Shown here: piece after piece, positions 1-5,072 of the stretch
Layout: the number at the start of each line of letters is the position of its first letter
Position numbering within the stretch: the stretch's first letter is position 1
From: Bacteroidales bacterium
GTDB taxonomy: Bacteria; Bacteroidota; Bacteroidia; Bacteroidales; UBA7960
Assembly (NCBI GenBank): GCA_007122505.1
Contig: SKTQ01000250.1
Span: forward strand, 1 to 5,072
DNA length: 5,072 nucleotides
Direction: 5' to 3'
Program-made: the position numbers and the translations under genes
The notes under the pieces: model-generated
What the model saw: only the letters and a program-made list of their open reading frames with translations
The model's database searches: none
Told to the model about the DNA's origin: nothing

Positions 1-1643
1 ATATAATTGAATTGTACATGACTGATACTGTGGCCTTCTTCCTGCATGCGGGTTACGGCTGAGGCAAGTGCACCTTCGGTGCCTCCCCAGCCCACCACCA
101 GAAGTTCTCCTTCCGGTTCGCCGTTAACCTCAAGCAAAGGGATATAATCGGCTATGCGGTTGATCTTTTCTTCACGAATGTTTACCATCAACTGGTGGTT
201 CAGCGGATCGGTAGAAACATTGCCGTCAATATTGGTTTTTTCCAGACCTCCAACGCGGTGTCTCAGACCTGCTACTCCGGGAACAGCCCACTTCCGCACC
301 AGCGTCTTTTCATCCCTGCGGTAAGGCTTGAAGTTGGGATCATCAGGGTCGGCCATTGGTGGGGTAATGGAAGGCAAATCATTGACATCCGGTATTTTGA
401 AAAGCTCCGAGCCAAATCCCAGGTAACCATCTGTTAAAAGGATAACCGGCGTCATATGCTCCATGGCATATTTGCTGGCCAAATAGGCATAGTGAAAGCA
501 GTTTGCAGAACTTGATGCTGCCATCACCATCAATGGGCTTTCACCGTTTCTGCCAAACAATGCCTGCATAAGGTCTGATTGTTCACTTTTCGTGGGCATC
601 CCTGTGGATGGTCCGGCTCTCTGCACATTTACAATTACCAGGGGGAGCTCTGTGATCACAGCCAATCCAAGCGCTTCGCTTTTCAAGGACAAACCCGGAC
701 CCGAGGTGGTGGTAACTCCCATTGAACCACCGAAACTGGCACCTATGGCGGAGCATATCCCCGCAATCTCATCTTCAGCCTGGAATACTTTTGCGCCAAG
801 GGATTTATGCCTGGCAAGTTCCATCAATATCTCCGTTGCCGGTGTGATGGGATATGAACCCAGAAACAGCGGCCTTCCACTTCGTTCGGCTGCAGCAAGC
901 AAACCCCATGCTGTTGCCACGTTGCCGGTGATGTTACGGTATAACCCTTTTTCAAGCGGTGCAGCACCAACCTTGAAAGTAATTTTGATAGCTTCGGTTG
1001 TTTCAGCAAAATTATAACCGGCTTTCAATGCCGTTTGGTTTGCCTGCACAACCTTTGGCTTGTCTTTGAATTTCTGTTTGATAAACTCCAGCGGTTTTTC
1101 AATATCACGGTCAAACAGGTAAAACATCAAACCAAGCACAAACATGTTTTTTGTACGCTCAGCCAAACGTTTATCTACACCAAGGTCTGCCAGGCTCTCA
1201 GTGGTAAGTTCTGTGATGGGTGCCTTTATTACATGATATCCCTCCAGGGAACCGTCTTCCAGGGGGTTCTCGATGTAGCCGGCTTTCCCGATGGCTTTTT
1301 CTTCAAATGTGGAACTGTCAATCACCAGCGTTGCCCCGGGCTTAGCCCATTTCAGGTTTGCTTTCAGCGAGGCGGGATTCATAGCAACCAGCACATCACA
1401 CATGTCGCCCGAAGTGTAAATTTTTCGCCTCCCTATGTGCATCTGGAAACCGCTTACACCGGCAATGGTGTTATGTGGTGCACGGATTTCTGCCGGGAAA
1501 TCCGGAAATGTTGCCAGGTCATTACCGGAAAGGGCTGCAACATCTGAAAACAATGTACCTGTCAGCTGCATTCCATCACCGGAGTCGCCCACAAACTTGA
1601 CAACCACATCTTCCAACTCCCGGACTTGTTGTTTTTTTGCCAT
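1..1643 (-). CDS. korA: 2-oxoglutarate (2-oxoacid):ferredoxin oxidoreductase, fused gamma-alpha subunit (partial, C-terminus off window)
   Basis: This subunit works with a beta subunit (KorB) to oxidise 2-oxoglutarate with CoA to succinyl-CoA and CO2, reducing ferredoxin. It is cytosolic and serves the TCA cycle or its reductive branch. I translated the minus strand by hand: 547 uninterrupted codons from ATG 1643-1641 to the left edge. The N-terminal gamma domain (about residues 13-190) opens with GDSGDGMQ (19-26) and has FPAEIRAP (49-56). The alpha domain has YPITPATE (264-271), an acidic EDE (290-292) after FQA, SGPGLSLKSEA, and RAGPSTGMPTK (342-352), then FGRNGESP. The last readable stretch, from about residue 512 (GELLVVGWGGTEGA), starts the next alpha-subunit domain. 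Family members are about 610-620 residues, so roughly 65-70 are missing. The gamma-alpha fusion without a ferredoxin domain is the two-subunit Kor type. Substrate is inferred from overall resemblance; another 2-oxoacid cannot be excluded. RAG replaces the commoner RGG at 342-344. A seven-A run follows the start codon. No Shine-Dalgarno site is visible. Confidence 0.93.
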   Translation of the reverse strand, partial: MAKKQQVRELEDVVVKFVGDSGDGMQLTGTLFSDVAALSGNDLATFPDFPAEIRAPHNTIAGVSGFQMHIGRRKIYTSGDMCDVLVAMNPASLKANLKWAKPGATLVIDSSTFEEKAIGKAGYIENPLEDGSLEGYHVIKAPITELTTESLADLGVDKRLAERTKNMFVLGLMFYLFDRDIEKPLEFIKQKFKDKPKVVQANQTALKAGYNFAETTEAIKITFKVGAAPLEKGLYRNITGNVATAWGLLAAAERSGRPLFLGSYPITPATEILMELARHKSLGAKVFQAEDEIAGICSAIGASFGGSMGVTTTSGPGLSLKSEALGLAVITELPLVIVNVQRAGPSTGMPTKSEQSDLMQALFGRNGESPLMVMAASSSANCFHYAYLASKYAMEHMTPVILLTDGYLGFGSELFKIPDVNDLPSITPPMADPDDPNFKPYRRDEKTLVRKWAVPGVAGLRHRVGGLEKTNIDGNVSTDPLNHQLMVNIREEKINRIADYIPLLEVNGEPEGELLVVGWGGTEGALASAVTRMQEEGHSISHVQFNY

Positions 1644-1692
1644 AACTCAGTAGCTGTTTATATTAATTAAGACCTTTAATAAATTGAGGATA

Positions 1693-1702
1693 CAAGGTGT
1701 AA
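1693..1702 (-). promoter_or_regulatory. Weak candidate -7 element for korA
   Basis: Read on the minus strand this is TTACACCTTG, resembling the Bacteroidota -7 element TAnnTTTG but with one extra spacer base and one mismatch (CTTG for TTTG). It lies about 50 bases ahead of the korA ATG, a sensible leader length. No convincing TTG/TTTG -33 box sits at the expected 19-21 base distance. It is offered only because nothing better is visible in the region. Confidence 0.22.
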
Positions 1703-1893
1703 AAAGTATTAAAGTTGCGAAGTTAAATGATTAAACCATATCTGCCAGAAAAAATCACACTTTTTTTGATTATCAAGGGAATGGGGCATCAAAAACAGCC
1801 GGAATGAAACTTCCATAAAGCAATGTTTTATTTATACCGAATTCAAATTATCGCTCCCGGCAAAAAAAGGTGCTTAATTTGGGTGAAAGCCAT

Positions 1894-1901
1894 TATATTT
1901 G
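1894..1901 (+). promoter_or_regulatory. Bacteroidota -7 promoter element for the ferredoxin gene
   Basis: TATATTTG is an exact match to TAnnTTTG, the -7 element recognised by the primary sigma factor of Bacteroidota. It would place the transcription start near 1907-1910, leaving a leader of about 35-38 bases before ATG 1945. The -33 element is poor: the only nearby TTTG (1878-1881) is 12 bases upstream rather than the usual 19 or so. The leader ends in an A-rich stretch with AAAGAG just before the ATG, typical of this phylum's weak Shine-Dalgarno use. Confidence 0.6.
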
Positions 1902-1944
1902 TAGCGTAATTAATCTTTTTTAGAAACCCCAAAAAAACAAAGAG

Positions 1945-2112
1945 ATGGCTTATATTATTAATGAAGATTGCACTGCTTGCGGTAGCTGCATTGATGAATG
2001 CCCGGTTGATGCTATTTCTGAAGGTGATATTTATAAAATTGACCCCGATGTATGCACCGATTGCGGCGCCTGTGCAGATGTTTGCCCGGTTGAAGCAATT
2101 CATCCCGAATAA
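1945..2112 (+). CDS. Small 2x[4Fe-4S] ferredoxin, clostridial type (55 aa)
   Basis: This is a soluble low-potential electron carrier. I read 55 codons from ATG 1945 to TAA 2110-2112. Two cluster motifs fill the protein: C9-x2-C12-x2-C15-x3-C19-P, and C37-x2-C40-x2-C43-x3-C47-P. All eight cysteines and both trailing prolines are present, the pattern of bacterial 8Fe ferredoxins, whose usual length (about 55 residues) it matches exactly. It is strongly acidic: I count 13 Asp/Glu against a single Lys and no Arg, as expected for a protein docking to oxidoreductases. No extra cysteine or [3Fe-4S] variant is seen. It has its own promoter element and a terminator, so it is probably monocistronic. 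The divergent neighbour is a Kor subunit lacking its own ferredoxin domain, so this protein is the likely electron acceptor (inference). It could also serve pyruvate:ferredoxin oxidoreductase, hydrogenase or Rnf. Confidence 0.95.
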   Translation: MAYIINEDCTACGSCIDECPVDAISEGDIYKIDPDVCTDCGACADVCPVEAIHPE

Positions 2113-2146
2113 GACCTATCTGACCGGTTATCCCGAGTCAGAATAC

Positions 2147-2179
2147 AAAAACCCGTATTCCCCCAATACGGGTTTTTTT
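2147..2179 (+). terminator. Intrinsic terminator after the ferredoxin gene
   Basis: An 8-bp perfect stem, CCCGTATT (2152-2159) with AATACGGG (2165-2172), closes a five-C loop (2160-2164) and is followed by seven T (2173-2179). Five A residues before the stem extend the pairing into the T run. It lies 34 bases after the ferredoxin stop codon. Because it is A-flanked on the left it could also act on the minus strand, but no minus-strand gene ends here. It separates ferredoxin transcription from tatC. Confidence 0.9.
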
Positions 2180-2274
2180 GCACCCGGCAACAAACTTTGC
2201 AACTTAAAAACAAACCGCTTAACAGCTGCGAAATAATCCGCAATACAGCCCGGTCACTTCTGCCATATTTCAAT

Positions 2275-2282
2275 TATCTTTG
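2275..2282 (+). promoter_or_regulatory. Bacteroidota -7 promoter element for tatC
   Basis: TATCTTTG, followed by CA, is an exact match to TAnnTTTG and reads like a typical start region in this phylum. It lies downstream of the ferredoxin terminator and 50 bases ahead of the GTG at 2333, so transcription would start near 2288-2290. No clear TTG -33 box occurs 19-21 bases upstream. A start here gives a leader of about 45 bases to the GTG or about 90 to the ATG at 2378. Confidence 0.6.
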
Positions 2283-2332
2283 CATTTGTCAGAAAAAACA
2301 CTGTCAAAAAAGCATCTGCCAAAAGCAAAATT

Positions 2333-3160
2333 GTGACCGGCAACAGACAAACACATAACTCATCCCCAGATGGCACCATGACTTTCTGGGGGCATCTTGA
2401 AGAGCTGCGCGGACATCTTATCCGTGCATCTGTCGCGGTGCTCGTATTTGCCATAGCAGCCTTCCTGGCTAAAGACTTCCTGTTCAACAACATCATTCTT
2501 GCTCCCAAAGAACCCTACTTCCTAACCAACCGGGTATTTTGCTGGTTGTCAGCAAAGCTGTCCATTCCCGCACTGTGCATCAACACCAACCCTGTTAAAC
2601 TGATCAATATTGACCTGGCAGGGCAATTCACCACTCATGTCGTGGTGTCGCTGATCGTGGGTATCATCATTTCAGTACCCTATATTGTCTGGGAGCTTTG
2701 GCGTTTTATCAGTCCGGGACTGCAAGCCAGGGAAAGAGCCCATTCCAGGGGTGCTGTTTTCGTCATCTCCGGCCTGTTTATAATCGGGATCCTGTTTGCT
2801 TACTTTTTGATCGTACCACTTTCCATCAACTTTTTGGGTTCATACCAGGTGAGCGGCCTGGTTGAAAACCAAATTGCCCTGCGCTCCTTTATCACCACAG
2901 TAACAACCATCACTTTTGCAGCCGGCATATTGTTTGAGCTTCCCGTGGTGGTTTACTTCCTCAGTAAAGTGGGGATGCTTACCCCGGAAATCATGCGCAA
3001 GCAAAGAAAACTGGCATTTGTCCTGATCATTGCGCTGGCAGCACTCATCACACCTCCTGATATTTTCAGCCAGATTATGGTTGGATTACCCCTGTTCCTG
3101 CTTTACGAAATAAGCATCCGCATTTCCGGACGAGCGATTGCACAAGCCGAACAGGATTAA
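2333..3160 (+). CDS. tatC: Sec-independent (twin-arginine) translocase subunit TatC
   Basis: TatC is the inner-membrane receptor that recognises twin-arginine signal peptides and, with TatA/B, exports folded proteins. Numbered from the GTG start (275 aa): MTFWGHLEELR (16-26) is the cytoplasmic N-terminal signature, with E24 matching the conserved Glu of the E. coli HLIELR motif. Membrane segments lie at about 31-50, 102-122, 141-165, 187-210, 225-242 and 246-262. WRFISPGLQARER (123-135) is the signal-peptide-binding loop, with F125 and E134 aligning to E. coli F94 and E103. FELPVVVYFL (201-210), ITPPD (239-243) and PLFLLYE (253-259) complete the family pattern. The first periplasmic loop (about 51-101) is long and holds C70 and C82. 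The start is uncertain: GTG 2333 follows an A-rich leader, whereas ATG 2378 would begin right at MTFW, as many TatC proteins do (260 aa). No tatA/B lies nearby; it seems separately transcribed. Confidence 0.95.
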   Translation: MTGNRQTHNSSPDGTMTFWGHLEELRGHLIRASVAVLVFAIAAFLAKDFLFNNIILAPKEPYFLTNRVFCWLSAKLSIPALCINTNPVKLINIDLAGQFTTHVVVSLIVGIIISVPYIVWELWRFISPGLQARERAHSRGAVFVISGLFIIGILFAYFLIVPLSINFLGSYQVSGLVENQIALRSFITTVTTITFAAGILFELPVVVYFLSKVGMLTPEIMRKQRKLAFVLIIALAALITPPDIFSQIMVGLPLFLLYEISIRISGRAIAQAEQD

Positions 3161-3349
3161 TCCACCAAGCGCTTTTGCTGCCTCCCGGATACGGTGTATT
3201 ATCTGTTCCGCCCTGCACAACATACATAAACAAACCACAATTCCGTCGCTTATCATCAATTTGTCAGGTTGTTCAAACCTTTCTACCCTGTTTTTGTTAC
3301 CATCATAGAACAAATTCAAAAAAAATAAACCACAAAAAATCCAACATAC
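3161..3349. other. Intergenic region tatC-pruA, no gene seen
   Basis: These 189 bases hold no supportable coding region on either strand. There is no convincing intrinsic terminator behind tatC; the small palindrome AGCGCT near 3168 and an imperfect GATAC/GTAT pairing near 3187-3199 lack a T tract. The part before pruA becomes T- then A-rich, as usual for a Bacteroidota leader. A TTTG at 3260-3263 lies 20 bases before TA at 3284, the right geometry for a -33/-7 pair. However, the second box reads TACCCTGT and fits TAnnTTTG poorly, so I do not call a promoter. The size of the gap suggests that pruA has its own promoter. Confidence 0.6.
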
Positions 3350-4999
3350 ATGAACAACGCACAGTTTTATTATGCACGGCCACAAAACGAGCCCGTTTTT
3401 TCATATTCCAAAGGAACTCCGGAGCGCAGGGAGCTGGAGGCAGAACTGAAACGGCAAAGTGAGATCGTGGCAGACATTCCGCTTATCATTGGCGGCAAAG
3501 AGGTGAAAACAGGTAACACCGGCAAGGTTGTAATGCCGCACGACCACAAGCACGTATTGGCCACCTATCACAAAGCAGGTGAGAAGGAAGTAAAAATGGC
3601 CATTGATGCTGCCATGAAAGCTCACCGCCAATGGGCCGAAATTTCATGGGTGGAAAGGGTTTCCATCACCCTCAAAGTGGCTGAACTTATTTCGACCAAA
3701 TACCGCGCCCTGATGAACGCTGCCACCATGCTTGGCCAGGGAAAAAACGCATACCAGGCTGAAATTGAGGCTGCATGTGAAACCACTGATTTTATCCGTT
3801 TTAATGCCCACTACGTGTCGGAAATATATAACGACCAACCCCATTCTGAAAGAGGCAACCTGAACCGTGTGGAATACCGCCCGCTGGAAGGTTTTGTCTT
3901 CGCCGTGAGCCCGTTCAACTTTACCGCCATCGCATCCAACCTTTCCCTGGCACCCGTCGTGCTTGGAAATACCGTTGTCTGGAAACCAGCGACAACCGCA
4001 CTGCTTTCCAATTACTATCTCATGAAGATTTTTAAAGAAGCAGGATTACCGGACGGTGTGATCAATTTCATCCCCGGACAGGGTAGCCTCATCGGAGACA
4101 TCGTAATGGCGGATGAGAACCTCGGCGGCGTCCATTTTACCGGCTCAAACACAACATTCAACCAGATATGGCAAAGCATCGGCAATAACCTTGGAAAATA
4201 CCGCTCTTACCCCCGTATCGTTGGAGAAACAGGCGGTAAAGACTTTGTTGTTGTGCATTCATCCGCAAATGTTGACGAAGTGGCCACCGCACTGGTTAGG
4301 GGAGCTTTTGAATACCAGGGGCAAAAATGCTCGGCTGCGTCCAGGGCCTATATTCCAAAGTCACTCTGGACTGACATCAAAACCCAAATTGGCAAAAACA
4401 TCGACCTGATCAAGAAAGGCGATGTGCGCAACTTCTGCAATTTTGTGAATGCCGTTATTGATGAAAAAGCTTTTGACAAAATCATGGCTTACATAGAGAA
4501 AGCAAAGGATTCGCAAGAAGCGGAAATCATCTTTGGGGGCAAAGGAGATAAATCAACCGGATATTTTATTGATCCTACCGTGATTCTGACTACGAATCCC
4601 CACTTTGTAACCATGGAGGAGGAGATCTTCGGCCCGGTGCTTACCGTGTATCTTTATGAAGATGAGGATTTTGAAAAAACACTGCACCTGTGTAACGAAA
4701 CATCGCCATATGCGCTAACCGGTGCTATCTTCTCAAAAGACAGATACGCAACAGTAAAAGCCTGCCAGGTATTGCGTTATGCGGCCGGAAACTTTTACAT
4801 GAACGACAAACCCACAGGTGCCGTTGTAGGTCAGCAGCCATTTGGAGGGTCCCGTATGTCAGGAACCAACGACAAAGCCGGTAGCTATCTCAACCTGCTG
4901 CGCTGGATCAACCCGCGGACGGTGAAGGAAACCTTTAATCCACCCACCGACTTCCGCTATCCGTTCATGCATGAAGAGATCTGCTACCAGGAAAAATAA
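3350..4999 (+). CDS. pruA: L-glutamate gamma-semialdehyde (1-pyrroline-5-carboxylate) dehydrogenase, stand-alone
   Basis: This enzyme oxidises glutamate semialdehyde, in equilibrium with 1-pyrroline-5-carboxylate, to glutamate with NAD+. It is the second step of proline breakdown (EC 1.2.1.88) and is cytosolic. The 549-residue protein is full length for the single-domain P5CDH family (about 540-560, like ALDH4A1), not the fused PutA type. In order: SPFNFTA (187-193) with oxyanion Asn190; WKPA (211-214), binding NAD; FTGS (263-266) of the Rossmann fold; VGETGGKD (291-298) with general base Glu293; GQKCSA (324-329) with nucleophile Cys327; EEIFGPV (424-430), contacting the NAD ribose; and PFGGSRMSGTNDKAG (497-511), whose GTNDKAG-type loop anchors the substrate carboxylate and separates P5CDH from other aldehyde dehydrogenases. 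All catalytic residues are present. The ATG lies in an A-rich leader without a Shine-Dalgarno site; the preceding sequence is non-coding. No proline dehydrogenase gene (putA/prodh) is in the window. Confidence 0.95.
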   Translation: MNNAQFYYARPQNEPVFSYSKGTPERRELEAELKRQSEIVADIPLIIGGKEVKTGNTGKVVMPHDHKHVLATYHKAGEKEVKMAIDAAMKAHRQWAEISWVERVSITLKVAELISTKYRALMNAATMLGQGKNAYQAEIEAACETTDFIRFNAHYVSEIYNDQPHSERGNLNRVEYRPLEGFVFAVSPFNFTAIASNLSLAPVVLGNTVVWKPATTALLSNYYLMKIFKEAGLPDGVINFIPGQGSLIGDIVMADENLGGVHFTGSNTTFNQIWQSIGNNLGKYRSYPRIVGETGGKDFVVVHSSANVDEVATALVRGAFEYQGQKCSAASRAYIPKSLWTDIKTQIGKNIDLIKKGDVRNFCNFVNAVIDEKAFDKIMAYIEKAKDSQEAEIIFGGKGDKSTGYFIDPTVILTTNPHFVTMEEEIFGPVLTVYLYEDEDFEKTLHLCNETSPYALTGAIFSKDRYATVKACQVLRYAAGNFYMNDKPTGAVVGQQPFGGSRMSGTNDKAGSYLNLLRWINPRTVKETFNPPTDFRYPFMHEEICYQEK

Positions 5000-5072
5000 G
5001 CCCCTGCCAGCAATCCGGAAGAACCATAGCGCTCCCGGGGATAAGGAGTTGAATATTTGAGAAATGACCTGA
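5000..5072. other. Downstream tail of pruA, nothing recognised
   Basis: These 73 bases contain no gene. An AAGGAG stretch (5043-5048) looks like a ribosome binding site, but the following TTG and ATG codons run into TGA within a few codons, so no coding start is supported. AATATTTG at 5052-5059 is one base off the Bacteroidota -7 element and could belong to a gene beyond the window. The imperfect ATCC/GGAT pairing around CCCGGGG lacks a T tract and is not a credible terminator. Confidence 0.5.

Larger units (their letters stand above)
1644..1944. other. Divergent intergenic region between korA and the ferredoxin gene
   Basis: This 301-base AT-rich stretch separates two genes transcribed away from each other. 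I see no coding region; the open frames crossing it lack any family resemblance. It holds a clear promoter element for the ferredoxin gene near its right end and at most a weak one for korA near its left end. A short A6/T7 inverted repeat with a six-base loop (about 1749-1767) and the overlapping AATCA/TGATT pair lie in the middle. Being purely AT and not placed behind a gene end, they are unlikely to be a terminator, though an operator site is possible. No repeats, tRNA or riboswitch-like structure were recognised. Confidence 0.7.

Noticed and set aside
1626..1643. Seven-A run (minus strand) after the korA ATG as a frameshift site
   Set aside because: The frame is continuous and encodes the expected N-terminus directly; there is no evidence for slippage.
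592..1653. Plus-strand open frames at 592-1017, 1035-1547 and 1435-1653
   Set aside because: They are antisense shadows of the korA frame, whose translation shows clear family motifs throughout; the plus-strand products resemble nothing.
1749..1771. AT-only hairpin in the divergent intergenic region as a terminator
   Set aside because: The stem is A/T only, no gene ends there, and such runs are common in AT-rich spacers.
2120..2141. CTGAC/GTCAG inverted repeat just after the ferredoxin stop
   Set aside because: The stem is only 5 bp with a 12-base loop and no T tract; the real terminator lies just downstream.
1961..2236. Plus-strand 91-residue frame overlapping the ferredoxin gene
   Set aside because: It is out of frame with the eight-cysteine ferredoxin and runs through the terminator; its residues show no family pattern.
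3086..3385. Minus-strand 99-residue frame across the tatC-pruA gap
   Set aside because: It overlaps the ends of both genes, has no recognisable motif and no promoter; the Cys/Phe-rich stretch reflects AT-rich non-coding sequence.
5043..5072. Possible gene start after AAGGAG near the right edge
   Set aside because: TTG 5049 meets TGA after three codons and ATG 5064 meets TGA after two, so no coding sequence can begin there within the window.

Overview
The window looks like a stretch of ordinary chromosome from a member of the Bacteroidota, probably an anaerobic or facultative lineage. Three things point there. Two exact matches to the Bacteroidota -7 promoter element (TAnnTTTG) sit upstream of genes. 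Start codons follow A-rich leaders rather than clear Shine-Dalgarno sites. The proteins read as Bacteroidota-type versions of their families, above all TatC with its long first periplasmic loop. Nothing mobile, no RNA gene, no CRISPR array and no sign of recent transfer is visible.

Layout. (1) The minus strand from 1643 to the left edge encodes the fused gamma-alpha subunit of a 2-oxoacid:ferredoxin oxidoreductase, best called KorA. It is cut by the window before its C-terminus; the beta subunit would be expected just outside. (2) A 301-base divergent intergenic region (1644-1944) carries a good promoter for the plus-strand gene and only a weak candidate for korA. (3) At 1945-2112 lies a 55-residue ferredoxin with two [4Fe-4S] motifs, followed by a strong intrinsic terminator (about 2147-2179). 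(4) A separate promoter (2275-2282) drives tatC (2333-3160, GTG start, or a shorter form from ATG 2378). No tatA/B gene is in the window. (5) After a 189-base gap, pruA (3350-4999) encodes a full-length stand-alone 1-pyrroline-5-carboxylate dehydrogenase. (6) The last 73 bases hold no recognisable gene.

How they fit together. The most convincing functional link is the divergent pair korA/ferredoxin. Two-subunit Kor enzymes lack a built-in ferredoxin subunit and pass electrons to a separate small ferredoxin, and this one is the obvious candidate. PruA makes glutamate, which after deamination gives 2-oxoglutarate, the expected Kor substrate, so a loose route from proline to succinyl-CoA plus reduced ferredoxin can be drawn. 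That link is inference from proximity only. TatC appears to be a separately transcribed housekeeping gene.

I found no convincing undescribed system here. The points worth a second look are modest: the divergent Kor/ferredoxin arrangement, the Cys-containing periplasmic loop of TatC, and the uncertain tatC start.
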